A stretch of DNA of 64,000 bases from Aliivibrio sp. S4MY1 (GTDB lineage: Bacteria > Pseudomonadota > Gammaproteobacteria > Enterobacterales > Vibrionaceae). A program made the position numbers and the translations under genes. This document shows, in pieces, positions 55,366 to 64,000 of the stretch (positions are counted from its first letter, which is position 1; every line of letters starts with the position of its first letter). A model generated the notes under the pieces. The model was given only the letters and a program-made list of their open reading frames with translations. It was not told the origin of the DNA and ran no database searches. The stretch covers positions 62,001 to 126,000 of the forward strand of contig NZ_JARACP010000005.1 of assembly GCF_028765545.1 (NCBI RefSeq), read 5' to 3'.

Positions 55366-58300
55366 TTATACCGCCTTTTTAAATTTTTTCGTTACAGCAT
55401 CTACAAAACGATATAAATCTTCATTCGTATTTTCTTCCATAAATTTAATTACTTTACCGAATGGTAGTTGACTATTCTTTCCTTGCCACATTCTTTTATC
55501 ACCAACAATTACCAAACGATCCATAGCTCTTGAAAGACCGACATTGATTCGGTTTGGTAATTTTAAAAAGCCTGGGGATTGCTTTTGTTCTGAACGTGTA
55601 ACCGATAAAATAATGACACGATTTTCTTTGCCTTGATAACTATCAACAGTATCAATTTTCAAAAGTTTCATAAGCTCATCTGATAAAGAAGCTTTTTTAA
55701 CCTTCTGTCTTAAAATTCTTTTCTGCTCAGCATACATACAAATAACACCAATAGCAGCTTCACCGTCTTTAACCTGCTCAAACAATGAATTTATAAAACT
55801 TTCATCTTTATCAATTTGTCTAAGTAAATCAACGATAGCATCAGCCTCAGCATCATTATAAATACTTCGACCTGAACCACTTTGATGATGTGCTTTTTTT
55901 CCTAAGCTTGAAGTATCAAGCCATGTCGTCGTCGAACTCATAGCCATAGGTACATCACGATATATATCAGGGATATTTCGTTCACCATTTTCAAGCTCTC
56001 CATCATAGAAACACTTAGAGACCAAAGTGCCTATAGCTGGAGCCATCCGATATTGTACTAGTAGCTTTGCCCCAACCTGTTCTCCATATTCACTTTCAAA
56101 CGCTCGAGCAAAATCACTTTCAATTAATTCATCAATATCGTTTGAGGTTTGAATACCCAAATGTCTCGCCAAAGCCTTTTTATGAGGATCAGTATATAAA
56201 GGTGGCAACTGCTTATGATCACCAACCAAAAGGACTCGTTTACCAACCTGCATTGCAATTGCTAACTCACTTGCAATTGAACGAGCGGCTTCATCAATAA
56301 TAATCCAGTCATACTGATTACTAGCAATATCAATATCCCAGTTACCTATACCAACACAAGTACCAGCTACCAGCTGCTTCGAACGAGCCAAGAACTCATC
56401 CATATTGGCATTACCTGATTGCATAATTCGTATCATATCCTTCGACAAGGCCACTATTCGTTGGACTAAACTAAACGTATTTTCTTCGATAGCATATTCA
56501 TGGTTTAAACCTTCAACTAAGTCGATACAAACCTCATCTAAATTATCATGCCAATCTTTATTACTACGTATTTTTTGGGGCAATCGACTATTAATTAATG
56601 ATTTTCTCTCACCAATTTCTTTTTTCAGCACTTTCTTCTGCTTGGTGAGCAATTCTTTATCATCAATTGCTATCAGTGCATTTTTTTGATTAGCTATATG
56701 TGAAAGTATTTGCTTATCTAAAATTAAATAAGCTTCTAAATAATCAGTTGGTGCCTTTAACGATTTAGCTAAATTCAACACTCTATACTTCAATTGCGTT
56801 TCAAATTGCTCTACTTTTTGGCTGACAATATTATTAGAATAAGCATCGCGCAAAGAATGAGAAATAGTTGACTCACTCCGACTAAAACGCACCACATCTA
56901 GATCTGTTTTTAAACGATCACAATGTTTACGAATTCTTTCCGCAGCAGTATTTACCGCTTCATGCGATTGACTTACCAATAAGATGCGCTCGGCACCTTG
57001 CTTTTCAATCAAATAATGAACGAAAGCAGCAATAAATTCTGTCTTACCCGTACCAGGAGGTCCCTGAAGCATTGATAACGGACCGTATTTTAAAAGTTTT
57101 TGAAATGCAACACGTTGCTTATCATTGAGCTTAATAACATTACCGTTATCATCTTCTCGATCATAACGTTCAAAATCTTCATCAGTAACAGTTAAATCAT
57201 AATCTATAGGTAATAACCCACAATCAGGTTCAAAATAATCAGATAAATTTTCAATAACAGAGTCTTTATCAAGAATACGAGTTAAAGCATTTTTTCGCTT
57301 ATTAAAAGAGGATTTATCAGCTTTACTACGAAAGAAAATAATATCTTCCTCCTTCAATTTATTCGCTCTGGAGGAAAAACGCGATAAATTAACTCTATTT
57401 AATCCTGAAGCCGATAAATTTACTTCACCAATAAAGTAATCCTCTTCACCATCTACGATAATAGCTTCAACCTGATCTTTAGCCGTAAATCCATCTAAAG
57501 GATCTTTTTCAGCTTCATATGATAATATAAGAATATCTTTATTATCTTTATATGCACTCGGCTCTCCTGTAAGCTCCACATAAGGATGAGATTCTGTTTC
57601 TGTCTTTAGAATCGCTTGCCAAAGCTCTCTTGTGGATATTGGCTTAACATTCAACTCAACGTTAACAATATCAACAGTTTTATCTATTAATAGTGGCTCT
57701 ATTTTTCTCTGCTTTAACTGAAATTGTTTAATTGCATTTTCAAAACTATAAATTTGTCGAACCCGTCTATTGAGCGCCTCTAAGTTACTTGCTCGACCTT
57801 GAGAAACACGAATAGCAAAAGGAAGCTCTAAGGCAGCCTTTTCAATATCTCGAGGAAAAATGCTATCTCTTTTTTTAGGAGCTAGACCATGTTCAAATGC
57901 AAAACTAACTTGGTTGAAGAAAAGCCTAAAAAATCCACCTAAGCCATAAACACTCATAACTAAGCCAGAAGCATTGTTAGAGCTTTCTTCTATTGATACA
58001 TATAGCTTACCGTTATCTGGATATACAATCAGGGGTTCAAAACCATCTTTAGCCCCACCAATTTCGATATCAATAATTTCAACTGATGGCTGCAATATTT
58101 TTTCAGGGTTTAATACCGCATCTTTAAAACGAGTTAATTCTCTAAAACCAAAGTCAACATCTTCAAGTTCATGAATAATAGCCTTACTAATCGCTTCAAA
58201 GTGCAAGCTTTCAAAGCCCCAATCAATACCTAACAACTCAGAACTTACTTTCATCACTGCATAGTTATCACGAACAAAGGCAGAGCAATTAGGGGCATCT

Positions 58301-60297
58301 ACAGGACTATATTCAGTATTAAATAACTCTTCTGCATCATGATGGAAATCTAAAACATCAATAATAAAAACATCGCAATGCTTATCTACCAGAATATTTT
58401 CAGGCTTTAAATCCCCATGAGCGAAACCTAATGAATGCATATGTTCAATATGTGCAACTAAACTGTTTATAATATCATGTCTACGATTACGCATTCGATA
58501 AGGATCTAAAGGCTCACCCTCAATCCACTCACTCACCAAATACAAAGAACAATCTCTTGCTGTAATACCATAATCTGCAATCGTAGGAATGAAGCTTAAG
58601 TTAAGACTTTGTAACTTTTCTACACGCTCTAAAAAAGACAATGTGCGCAGTCCAAGTCCTGTATTAATCTCTGTAGGATTTATATTATTCCAAACTTTCA
58701 CGACACCATTATCAGATCTATAGACCTCCTTTAAATCAGATTCAGAAATGAACTCGACTTCAGGGTGCAATCGTCCAATTTTACTTGGCCTAACAAATCG
58801 TTCTAGTTCTTTAGTTGAAAAACTAAATGCTTCTTCTTTACTTGGTTCTTGCTTTGCCAGAGCATCTAAAAGATCACTAGCATTATTAAAACCTTCACCC
58901 TTAAATGCATTTAATAACGTATCACCATACCATTCAGTGCATTGTGAAATTTGATTTAACAGCTCTTTTTCAAATACTGGCGTTAAACGTTTTGCTTTAA
59001 TAATTGCCCATGCAATAACAGCAAGACGAGAAACATCATTTTGATATGGTGATAATGAAGGTGTTGTTTGGTTATATACAGACAATTCATCACGAATATT
59101 ACCCACAGTTTCTTTCTTACGATCAAATGCAGAGATAAAATTAGATAGAGCAACGCGCTGCCCAGTACTTAACCAAATACTATGTTTACCGATATCTCGA
59201 TGCGCAAGCTGTAATTGGTGTAAATCTGCAAAACGAGCCACTAATACTTTAACTAAGTTTATTCGCTCATCAATTGATAAATTTCCACCATACGTAGCTA
59301 TAAAATCATTTAACCGCTCATGCCCATGAGGTAACTCTACCACTTCATTATATTGTGAAGTTATCTTATCTTTAGTAGGTATTGTTAGAGATGAAACGCA
59401 ATGCTCATATAACCTTCTATTTTCTCTTCTTATCTTAGTAAGGACTTCTCGTTCACGAGAGGCTATTTTTATACGTCCATCTGGAGTCTTTGCATCATAA
59501 TTTGAAAGCTTGTCAAAGTCCCAACTTCGAATGATTGCACGATCGTTTTTATCAGCCACACTTTGAGCAAAGTATTCTTTATACACTTGATTAGGATGTT
59601 CAAAAATTTGTTCTTGCCCTAACCAACCATCAACAGATAAGGGTCTTGCTTCTACTTTTTGATCATTAAGCAATAAACTCTTTTCTAAAAGCGGAATATC
59701 TTGAAGTAGTACTTTTGCGTTGGGATGCGGAGTAAAACGCTTATTAAACTTATGCTCATCCACACATAATTGAGAAAATTCTTTTAACGTTATAGTATGA
59801 GCCAAGTCACTTACATTGATACCAGAAAAATCACTATCCCCACTCATTACCACTAAAAAATGGACATGAGGAACACGACCTTCATTTTTAAATTTTTTAG
59901 CAAAGGGCTTGAGTAAATTTTTAAGTAAAAACTCTTTATTACGAGTCACCTCTACAGGAGATTTCCCTCGATCCTCATTACCCCAAAACCATTTCCCTCG
60001 ATTTGAAGTAATCGGCTTACCATTCCAATGTTTAAGTTCAACAATAAGAATATTACAGTGAGTTACAATTAATAAATCGATCTCCCCCTGTTTATTTTTA
60101 TTGATAAAACGAAAGCCAGCATATCCTTTCCACCCCTCATTAAAGGATTTCTTCAGCACTTTAGAAGAATTAAGCTTTTGATTTTTATTCTTATCTTGTA
60201 CTTTGTGACAAATAGAATTAGTCAGTACATTTTCAATCTTTTTTATCGCATCGATTTCATGGCGTTCAAGCCCGCCATCCCAATATTTTATATTCAT
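55366..60297 (-). CDS. NERD nuclease - tandem protein kinase - SF1 helicase fusion
   Basis: 1643 residues. NERD nuclease-like domain about 55-180 with GEIDLL (Asp74) and VELK (Glu87, Lys89). Kinase-like domain 1 about 255-480 with AHRD (366-368) but LSNF where DFG is expected. Kinase domain 2 about 510-700 with HGDLKPEN (627-634) and IIDVLDF (645-651). A linker follows (about 700-1040). SF1 Upf1-type helicase 1050-1620: Walker A GPPGTGKT (1079-1086), DEAA (1335-1338), GDHKQLPP (1359-1366), QYRM (1415-1418), VDSYQGKE and GLSRAMDR (1587-1594). NERD-kinase-helicase links are known in defence islands (for example PglW-type kinases), but this full fusion is unusual. Start at 60297; no ribosome site is obvious. 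Confidence 0.85.
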   Translation of the reverse strand: MNIKYWDGGLERHEIDAIKKIENVLTNSICHKVQDKNKNQKLNSSKVLKKSFNEGWKGYAGFRFINKNKQGEIDLLIVTHCNILIVELKHWNGKPITSNRGKWFWGNEDRGKSPVEVTRNKEFLLKNLLKPFAKKFKNEGRVPHVHFLVVMSGDSDFSGINVSDLAHTITLKEFSQLCVDEHKFNKRFTPHPNAKVLLQDIPLLEKSLLLNDQKVEARPLSVDGWLGQEQIFEHPNQVYKEYFAQSVADKNDRAIIRSWDFDKLSNYDAKTPDGRIKIASREREVLTKIRRENRRLYEHCVSSLTIPTKDKITSQYNEVVELPHGHERLNDFIATYGGNLSIDERINLVKVLVARFADLHQLQLAHRDIGKHSIWLSTGQRVALSNFISAFDRKKETVGNIRDELSVYNQTTPSLSPYQNDVSRLAVIAWAIIKAKRLTPVFEKELLNQISQCTEWYGDTLLNAFKGEGFNNASDLLDALAKQEPSKEEAFSFSTKELERFVRPSKIGRLHPEVEFISESDLKEVYRSDNGVVKVWNNINPTEINTGLGLRTLSFLERVEKLQSLNLSFIPTIADYGITARDCSLYLVSEWIEGEPLDPYRMRNRRHDIINSLVAHIEHMHSLGFAHGDLKPENILVDKHCDVFIIDVLDFHHDAEELFNTEYSPVDAPNCSAFVRDNYAVMKVSSELLGIDWGFESLHFEAISKAIIHELEDVDFGFRELTRFKDAVLNPEKILQPSVEIIDIEIGGAKDGFEPLIVYPDNGKLYVSIEESSNNASGLVMSVYGLGGFFRLFFNQVSFAFEHGLAPKKRDSIFPRDIEKAALELPFAIRVSQGRASNLEALNRRVRQIYSFENAIKQFQLKQRKIEPLLIDKTVDIVNVELNVKPISTRELWQAILKTETESHPYVELTGEPSAYKDNKDILILSYEAEKDPLDGFTAKDQVEAIIVDGEEDYFIGEVNLSASGLNRVNLSRFSSRANKLKEEDIIFFRSKADKSSFNKRKNALTRILDKDSVIENLSDYFEPDCGLLPIDYDLTVTDEDFERYDREDDNGNVIKLNDKQRVAFQKLLKYGPLSMLQGPPGTGKTEFIAAFVHYLIEKQGAERILLVSQSHEAVNTAAERIRKHCDRLKTDLDVVRFSRSESTISHSLRDAYSNNIVSQKVEQFETQLKYRVLNLAKSLKAPTDYLEAYLILDKQILSHIANQKNALIAIDDKELLTKQKKVLKKEIGERKSLINSRLPQKIRSNKDWHDNLDEVCIDLVEGLNHEYAIEENTFSLVQRIVALSKDMIRIMQSGNANMDEFLARSKQLVAGTCVGIGNWDIDIASNQYDWIIIDEAARSIASELAIAMQVGKRVLLVGDHKQLPPLYTDPHKKALARHLGIQTSNDIDELIESDFARAFESEYGEQVGAKLLVQYRMAPAIGTLVSKCFYDGELENGERNIPDIYRDVPMAMSSTTTWLDTSSLGKKAHHQSGSGRSIYNDAEADAIVDLLRQIDKDESFINSLFEQVKDGEAAIGVICMYAEQKRILRQKVKKASLSDELMKLLKIDTVDSYQGKENRVIILSVTRSEQKQSPGFLKLPNRINVGLSRAMDRLVIVGDKRMWQGKNSQLPFGKVIKFMEENTNEDLYRFVDAVTKKFKKAV

Positions 60298-60639
60298 ATT
60301 TTTCTTATTGTTGATTCGTCACAAAAAAACCACTTCTAATCGAGATTTAGTACCCAAGGTACTCACCACAACCTAGCCTCTAATGAAGCAGCTTTCATAA
60401 TTGTCGCAAGATATCACTTAAAGCCTAGGTAAACTCTTGCTTTTATTTCATTTTCCTGAATTTTAATAAACAACTCAAGGTAACTCTATAAATTATGCGA
60501 CTTTAAATATTCAATTGTCGATATTCCCCCCCTAATCACATAGAATTTCGTGATATACCATAAATATTTAAACCTTGTATATTTAACCAGTATTTAATTT
60601 ATGCATAATTGAGGAAATAATTTTGTGTAAGCTGCAATT
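60298..60639. promoter_or_regulatory. Divergent promoter region of the defence-like module
   Basis: 342 bp between divergent genes. Contains a perfect inverted repeat AGTACC-CAA-GGTACT (60349-60363), 52 bp upstream of the helicase start, a candidate repressor operator. AT-rich -10-like boxes occur on both strands, but I cannot assign one with confidence. Confidence 0.5.
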
Positions 60640-61821
60640 ATGACTACTAGTTCAAGAAATATGACTTCTGTTTTCATGACAGAACAAGACAAAGAAATCG
60701 ATACAAACGATTTTTTAGATAACTGTGAAGAAGAAGAGTTTTTTCTACTCCGAACGGAGATAGAGAAGCATAGAAAGACTCAACCAATTGCACTGTGTAG
60801 TGTTTGTTTTCAGCCCGTTGTACTTCGAGCAAATACACACAGGACTACTTTTTTTGCTCATGTAAAAGATTCTGAAGATTGCCCAGTAAAAACTACGACC
60901 AACTTAACGCAAGAAGAAATTCGTGCGATGCAATATAATGGACAAAAAGAAGGACGTTTACATAGAGAAAATAAGGAAAAAATTTCACAACTACTTATCC
61001 AAGATCCCCTCTTTGAAAATAACGTAAGTATAGAAAAAACATTTCGAGAGAAACACCCTGTTGGTATAGCTAAACAATGGCGTAGACCAGATATATCAGC
61101 AAAATTAGCATCGGATAAAAGAGACGTTGTTTTCGAATTACAAATATCAACAACATTTCTTGATGTAATAATCCATCGAGAAGAATTTTATAAACAAAAT
61201 GATGCCTATATAACGTGGATTTTTCTTTCTTTTGATCAAAAAAAATTTACAACGCTCGACATTGCTTATGCCAATAAAGCTAATATTTTTGTATTTAATC
61301 AAGAGGCTCTTTATGAATCTGAAAAACGTAATTCCCTTATTCTAAAGTGCTATTATAGAAAACCATACATGACAGAAAATTTAGATATTGGCTATTCATG
61401 GACATCTGAATTTGTCGATTTTTCAATTTTAAATTTTGATGAAGAAAATAAAAAAATATTTTACATCGATACAGGAAAGCTTAAAAATGATGTAATTAAG
61501 CAAATTCAAAATGAGCGAATTAGGATCAAATCTGAAAAATTAGAAGCTGAACGTATTGCACGTGAAGCCCTACGTTTACAAGAACAAAATGTATATGATG
61601 AACAAAAAAGGTTTGAGAAATATCAACAATCATACCCTAATTTTAAAACACCAACACAATACAAAGAAAAAAACCATAGACATAAACAGTTGTCGACCAA
61701 AGTCGTATCACATAAATCATATGGTGAAGCTGTAATTTGCAAAAAATGTTTCATTATAGGTAAACCCAAAAAGCTTGGAAGATTATTTGTATGCGCTAAA
61801 TGTGGTCATGAGTGCAATTAA
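60640..61821 (+). CDS. CoiA-like nuclease with two zinc sites (DUF6035-like)
   Basis: 393 residues. N-terminal zinc/FAH region like competence protein CoiA (CSVCFQPVVLRANTHRTTFFAHVKDSEDCP, about 52-83). PD-(D/E)XK core with RRPDIS (about 146-151) and FELQIS (about 163-168), the E-x-Q variant of the CoiA family. A coiled-coil (about 285-325) is followed by a C-terminal zinc ribbon (CKKC...CAKCGHEC). Divergent to the NERD-kinase-helicase gene. CoiA aids natural transformation in Gram-positives; here, inside a repeat-bounded module, it is more likely a defence nuclease (inference). Confidence 0.7.
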   Translation: MTTSSRNMTSVFMTEQDKEIDTNDFLDNCEEEEFFLLRTEIEKHRKTQPIALCSVCFQPVVLRANTHRTTFFAHVKDSEDCPVKTTTNLTQEEIRAMQYNGQKEGRLHRENKEKISQLLIQDPLFENNVSIEKTFREKHPVGIAKQWRRPDISAKLASDKRDVVFELQISTTFLDVIIHREEFYKQNDAYITWIFLSFDQKKFTTLDIAYANKANIFVFNQEALYESEKRNSLILKCYYRKPYMTENLDIGYSWTSEFVDFSILNFDEENKKIFYIDTGKLKNDVIKQIQNERIRIKSEKLEAERIAREALRLQEQNVYDEQKRFEKYQQSYPNFKTPTQYKEKNHRHKQLSTKVVSHKSYGEAVICKKCFIIGKPKKLGRLFVCAKCGHECN

Positions 61822-61947
61822 TCATAGCAGTCTTTCTATATAATACCTTCTGTATTATTCCATCATTTTCTGCCCTTTAACAAGAAGGAAGTACTCACTT
61901 GCAAAAGTGGCACTTCCACTATTTATTCAATAATAATTCTCACAACA

Positions 61948-62145
61948 TCACGAAAAATCACCTAACTCAATTCGCTCAATCATCTCTAACACCCTATTCT
62001 TACCATCTTTTAGCTTCAGTACTTCTAGCGGTGTTAAGCCATTTAAAGGCTGTTTTGGAGTAGAAAGCCATTCATTGCAAAGTGCTTCATCATTAAATAA
62101 TTTGTACAAACACTCTCTTACATCTCTATCGATATTGCTATTCAT
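61948..62145 (-). CDS. ParS/MbcA/Xre-type antitoxin toxin-binding domain, orphan
   Basis: 65 residues matching the C-terminal DUF2384 domain: LYKLFNDEALCNEWLSTPKQPLNGLTPLEVLKLKDGKNRVLEMIERIELGDFS. It lacks the Xre HTH half. The usual RES toxin partner is not next to it; downstream on its strand there are 126 bp and then the CoiA-like gene. It sits at the inner edge of repeat C2. Either an orphan antitoxin or a regulator of this module. Confidence 0.72.
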   Translation of the reverse strand: MNSNIDRDVRECLYKLFNDEALCNEWLSTPKQPLNGLTPLEVLKLKDGKNRVLEMIERIELGDFS

Positions 62146-62202
62146 AACTAATTCCTTTTCCTTATAACTTACAGAACCAAGTTCATCTTTTTCAATCAGA
62201 GT

Positions 62203-62338
62203 GTCCCTTAATTATTTCTCTCATATATAAATACTAATAATTAAAGGACACTTAATGTCATTGTACATAAGTCATCAATTGATATTCTAGCTCGAAGAGC
62301 TAGTTAAAAAGCATGCTACGCATGCAAATTCGATTAAT
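62203..62338. repeat. Module-flanking direct repeat, copy C2
   Basis: Copy of C1 in the same orientation: GTGTCC...GGACAC inverted repeat (62203-62253) and the twin hairpins CTAGCTC-GAA-GAGCTAG and GCATGC-TAC-GCATGC (62287-62327). The hairpin block of about 50 bases matches C1 exactly. Upstream of the ParS-like gene; the segment C1-C2 spans about 8.4 kb. Confidence 0.85.
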
Positions 62339-62728
62339 GTAACTACACTCATCCGTCCTTTCATTAATCATCATTATTAACTAATTGATAATCATTTACA
62401 GACTCAAAACCTCTTCACTTCCACCCGTTACTTAAATGTAATCAAAACAACCACAGAATGTTAATTTGAGAAATTTATCATATCCCTATGTTATTAAAGT
62501 CGAATATTAACACCTATAATTTGACAACCAAAATAAAGACAAAAAAGCAAGATAAATATTTTATTTTATTTTCCATCTTGCTAATATTTAGATCCATTTG
62601 ATTTATTATGGGGATTTTTAACACTTCAAAAAAATTGGCTTCATACAAGGTTTTTTGTCTATTTACTGATGAAAAACAATAATCATAGAATACGTCAAAT
62701 CAAATTTTTAATATTACATAGGCGTTAT
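62339..62728. other. Intergenic stretch before the replication helicase gene
   Basis: 390 bp, very AT-rich (notably 62540-62720) with no open frame of note; AGGCG precedes the next ATG. It could hold an origin-like or promoter region, but no iterons were recognised. Confidence 0.35.
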
Positions 62729-64000
62729 ATGAACACTCCATATCAATCTCAAATAAAAAACGTAAACAACCCAGAATCATTAAAAGTAACCCTTCACGTA
62801 GGTGCCTATAATGATAAATTAGCCAGCAACAGTGACAGGAATGACTTAGTTGTAGGTGACATCTATCACGCAGCTAACACATATAAAGATATGCACAATG
62901 TATTACGAAGGATATGCGTACAAACAGATAAAGCGACGGAGAAACAAACCATTGATTCCATTCTAGCTGGAATAAAACACTCCATTGAAATCATAATCAA
63001 CAGCATCTGTATTTCTCTTGAATCCGATTTATTGAATAATTACCGTACATTCACAGATGCTTATAAGTTAACAGGTATAGAACAATTCAAAAAATTAGCT
63101 ATAGAAGAAATCACCTCTATGACACCCCATCTTATTCCTAATGATTATGCGTCCAAAGAGCTAGTGAAAGCCTTCAATATGTCTCAAAATGACGCTGAGA
63201 GTGAAATAAGGGCATCTAACTCAAACGTCTATAATGCAGTCAAAAAAACATTACAACTCTCTAGTGGTGAAACCATTTCAAGCTTAGATGATATTACCTT
63301 TAAAAAAAATCATATCACAATAATAAAAGCAGGTATGGGACAAGGTAAAACCACTCGTGTGAATAAAGAATGTGTACATCTATTACAGGTAAATCCTCAA
63401 GCAAAAATTGCATTTATTAACTATCGAAATGCACTGTGCTCTAAATTCCACACCGATATTGAACTATTACACGGTTCTCCCATTTCATTAGCAACACATA
63501 ATGAAAAAAATTTAGGGTTGCTAGAACAAGCATCTATCATCACTACATCAATTAACTCATTACCAAAAGTGATGCCTTATGTGCTTAAAGCTGATTTAAT
63601 TATTTTCGATGAATCAGAAAAAGGCATCATGTCAATAGCAGGAAAACATTATAAAAATGAACAGCATGCCGAAAAATCATACGACGCCCTTGAGAATTTA
63701 TTGCAGCAACAAAAACAAATTATTTTACTCGACGCGGATACTTCAGATGATATCACCGTTCGCTTTATAAATCATATCAACGTTAATAGTGTGAGTATTT
63801 ACAAAAAACAAACCGATAATATTTATTCTAAATATAAGGTTATTATTCAGCACCGTGACGCCACATTAGCCACTGGAATAACATCAAAACTGGTTGCTTT
63901 TGATCGTGTTCGCATATTGTGGAATGAAATAAAAAAATTATCTTTTGAATCAAACAGACATGATAGTTACAAAAAAGCTCTGGATGCAGGTATTTTAGTC
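62729..64000 (+). CDS. Replication-origin-binding/SF2 helicase-like protein, partial (runs off window end)
   Basis: 424 residues visible, open to the end of the window. Walker A GMGQGKTT (202-209), the FINYRNALCSKF motif Ia region and Walker B LIIFDESEKG (290-299, DESE) identify a helicase of the type annotated as 'origin of replication binding protein' / CyRepA1-like plasmid replication protein. The N-terminal 190 residues are helical without a known motif. It suggests that an integrated element with its own replication functions continues past the window. Confidence 0.7.
   Translation, partial: MNTPYQSQIKNVNNPESLKVTLHVGAYNDKLASNSDRNDLVVGDIYHAANTYKDMHNVLRRICVQTDKATEKQTIDSILAGIKHSIEIIINSICISLESDLLNNYRTFTDAYKLTGIEQFKKLAIEEITSMTPHLIPNDYASKELVKAFNMSQNDAESEIRASNSNVYNAVKKTLQLSSGETISSLDDITFKKNHITIIKAGMGQGKTTRVNKECVHLLQVNPQAKIAFINYRNALCSKFHTDIELLHGSPISLATHNEKNLGLLEQASIITTSINSLPKVMPYVLKADLIIFDESEKGIMSIAGKHYKNEQHAEKSYDALENLLQQQKQIILLDADTSDDITVRFINHINVNSVSIYKKQTDNIYSKYKVIIQHRDATLATGITSKLVAFDRVRILWNEIKKLSFESNRHDSYKKALDAGILV

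Overview
The window is a low-GC gammaproteobacterial chromosome segment. Its gene set (tyrR, rimJ, a complete bioA/bioBFCD locus, ybiT, a VC1184-type PLP enzyme, an ECF11 RpoE-ChrR module, a VasX-like effector) points to Vibrionaceae, most likely Aliivibrio. This is inferred from protein resemblance; no database was searched.

Positions 1-39.8 kb look like ordinary core genome. In order: a Lol/MacB-like ABC export operon ending in an outer-membrane barrel (1-4.1 kb); a YhhY-type acetyltransferase, a YbiI zinc-finger protein and YbiB/TrpD2; a LysR-controlled HlyD/DUF2955 efflux pair; the biotin genes with a BirA-type operator between bioA and bioBFCD; rimJ and tyrR; a photolyase operon (DUF523/DUF1722 protein, phrB, PhoD-like phosphatase); a ChaN-like lipoprotein; and a long minus-strand operon headed by an ECF sigma factor and its ChrR anti-sigma factor, followed by NTF2-like, SDR, FAD oxidoreductase, DUF1365, Cfa-like, DUF2878, chalcone-isomerase-like and DUF3833 genes. 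A TGATCC-type promoter precedes rpoE, and a near-identical one precedes the photolyase operon, so both probably belong to one photo-oxidative stress regulon. Next come a cytochrome c, a PLP enzyme/2OG-Fe dioxygenase pair, an MFS pump with its LysR regulator, a LysE exporter, a YcdX phosphatase, ybiT and a VOC protein.

From about 39.9 kb to the end the window is accessory DNA built of modules bounded by duplicated sequence. Module 1 (39.9-47.5 kb, flanked by a 110-bp coding-like repeat) has a WYL regulator, two convergent paralogous PD-(D/E)XK-fold proteins and a VasX-like type VI effector split by a one-base frameshift, with a membrane protein that may be its immunity partner. Module 2 (47.2-53.05 kb, flanked by 145-bp direct repeats that look like a gene tail plus terminator) has a PAAR/AHH-nuclease effector with an Imm11-type immunity gene, an integrase pseudogene and the 3' end of a group II intron. 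Module 3 (53.8-62.3 kb, flanked by 135-bp direct repeats with strong hairpins) has a 1643-residue NERD nuclease/tandem kinase/SF1 helicase fusion in operon with a winged-helix protein, a divergent CoiA-like zinc-ribbon nuclease, and a short ParS/MbcA-type antitoxin-like gene. It is the strongest candidate here for an undescribed defence system. The window ends inside a replication-type helicase gene, which suggests the mobile region continues.
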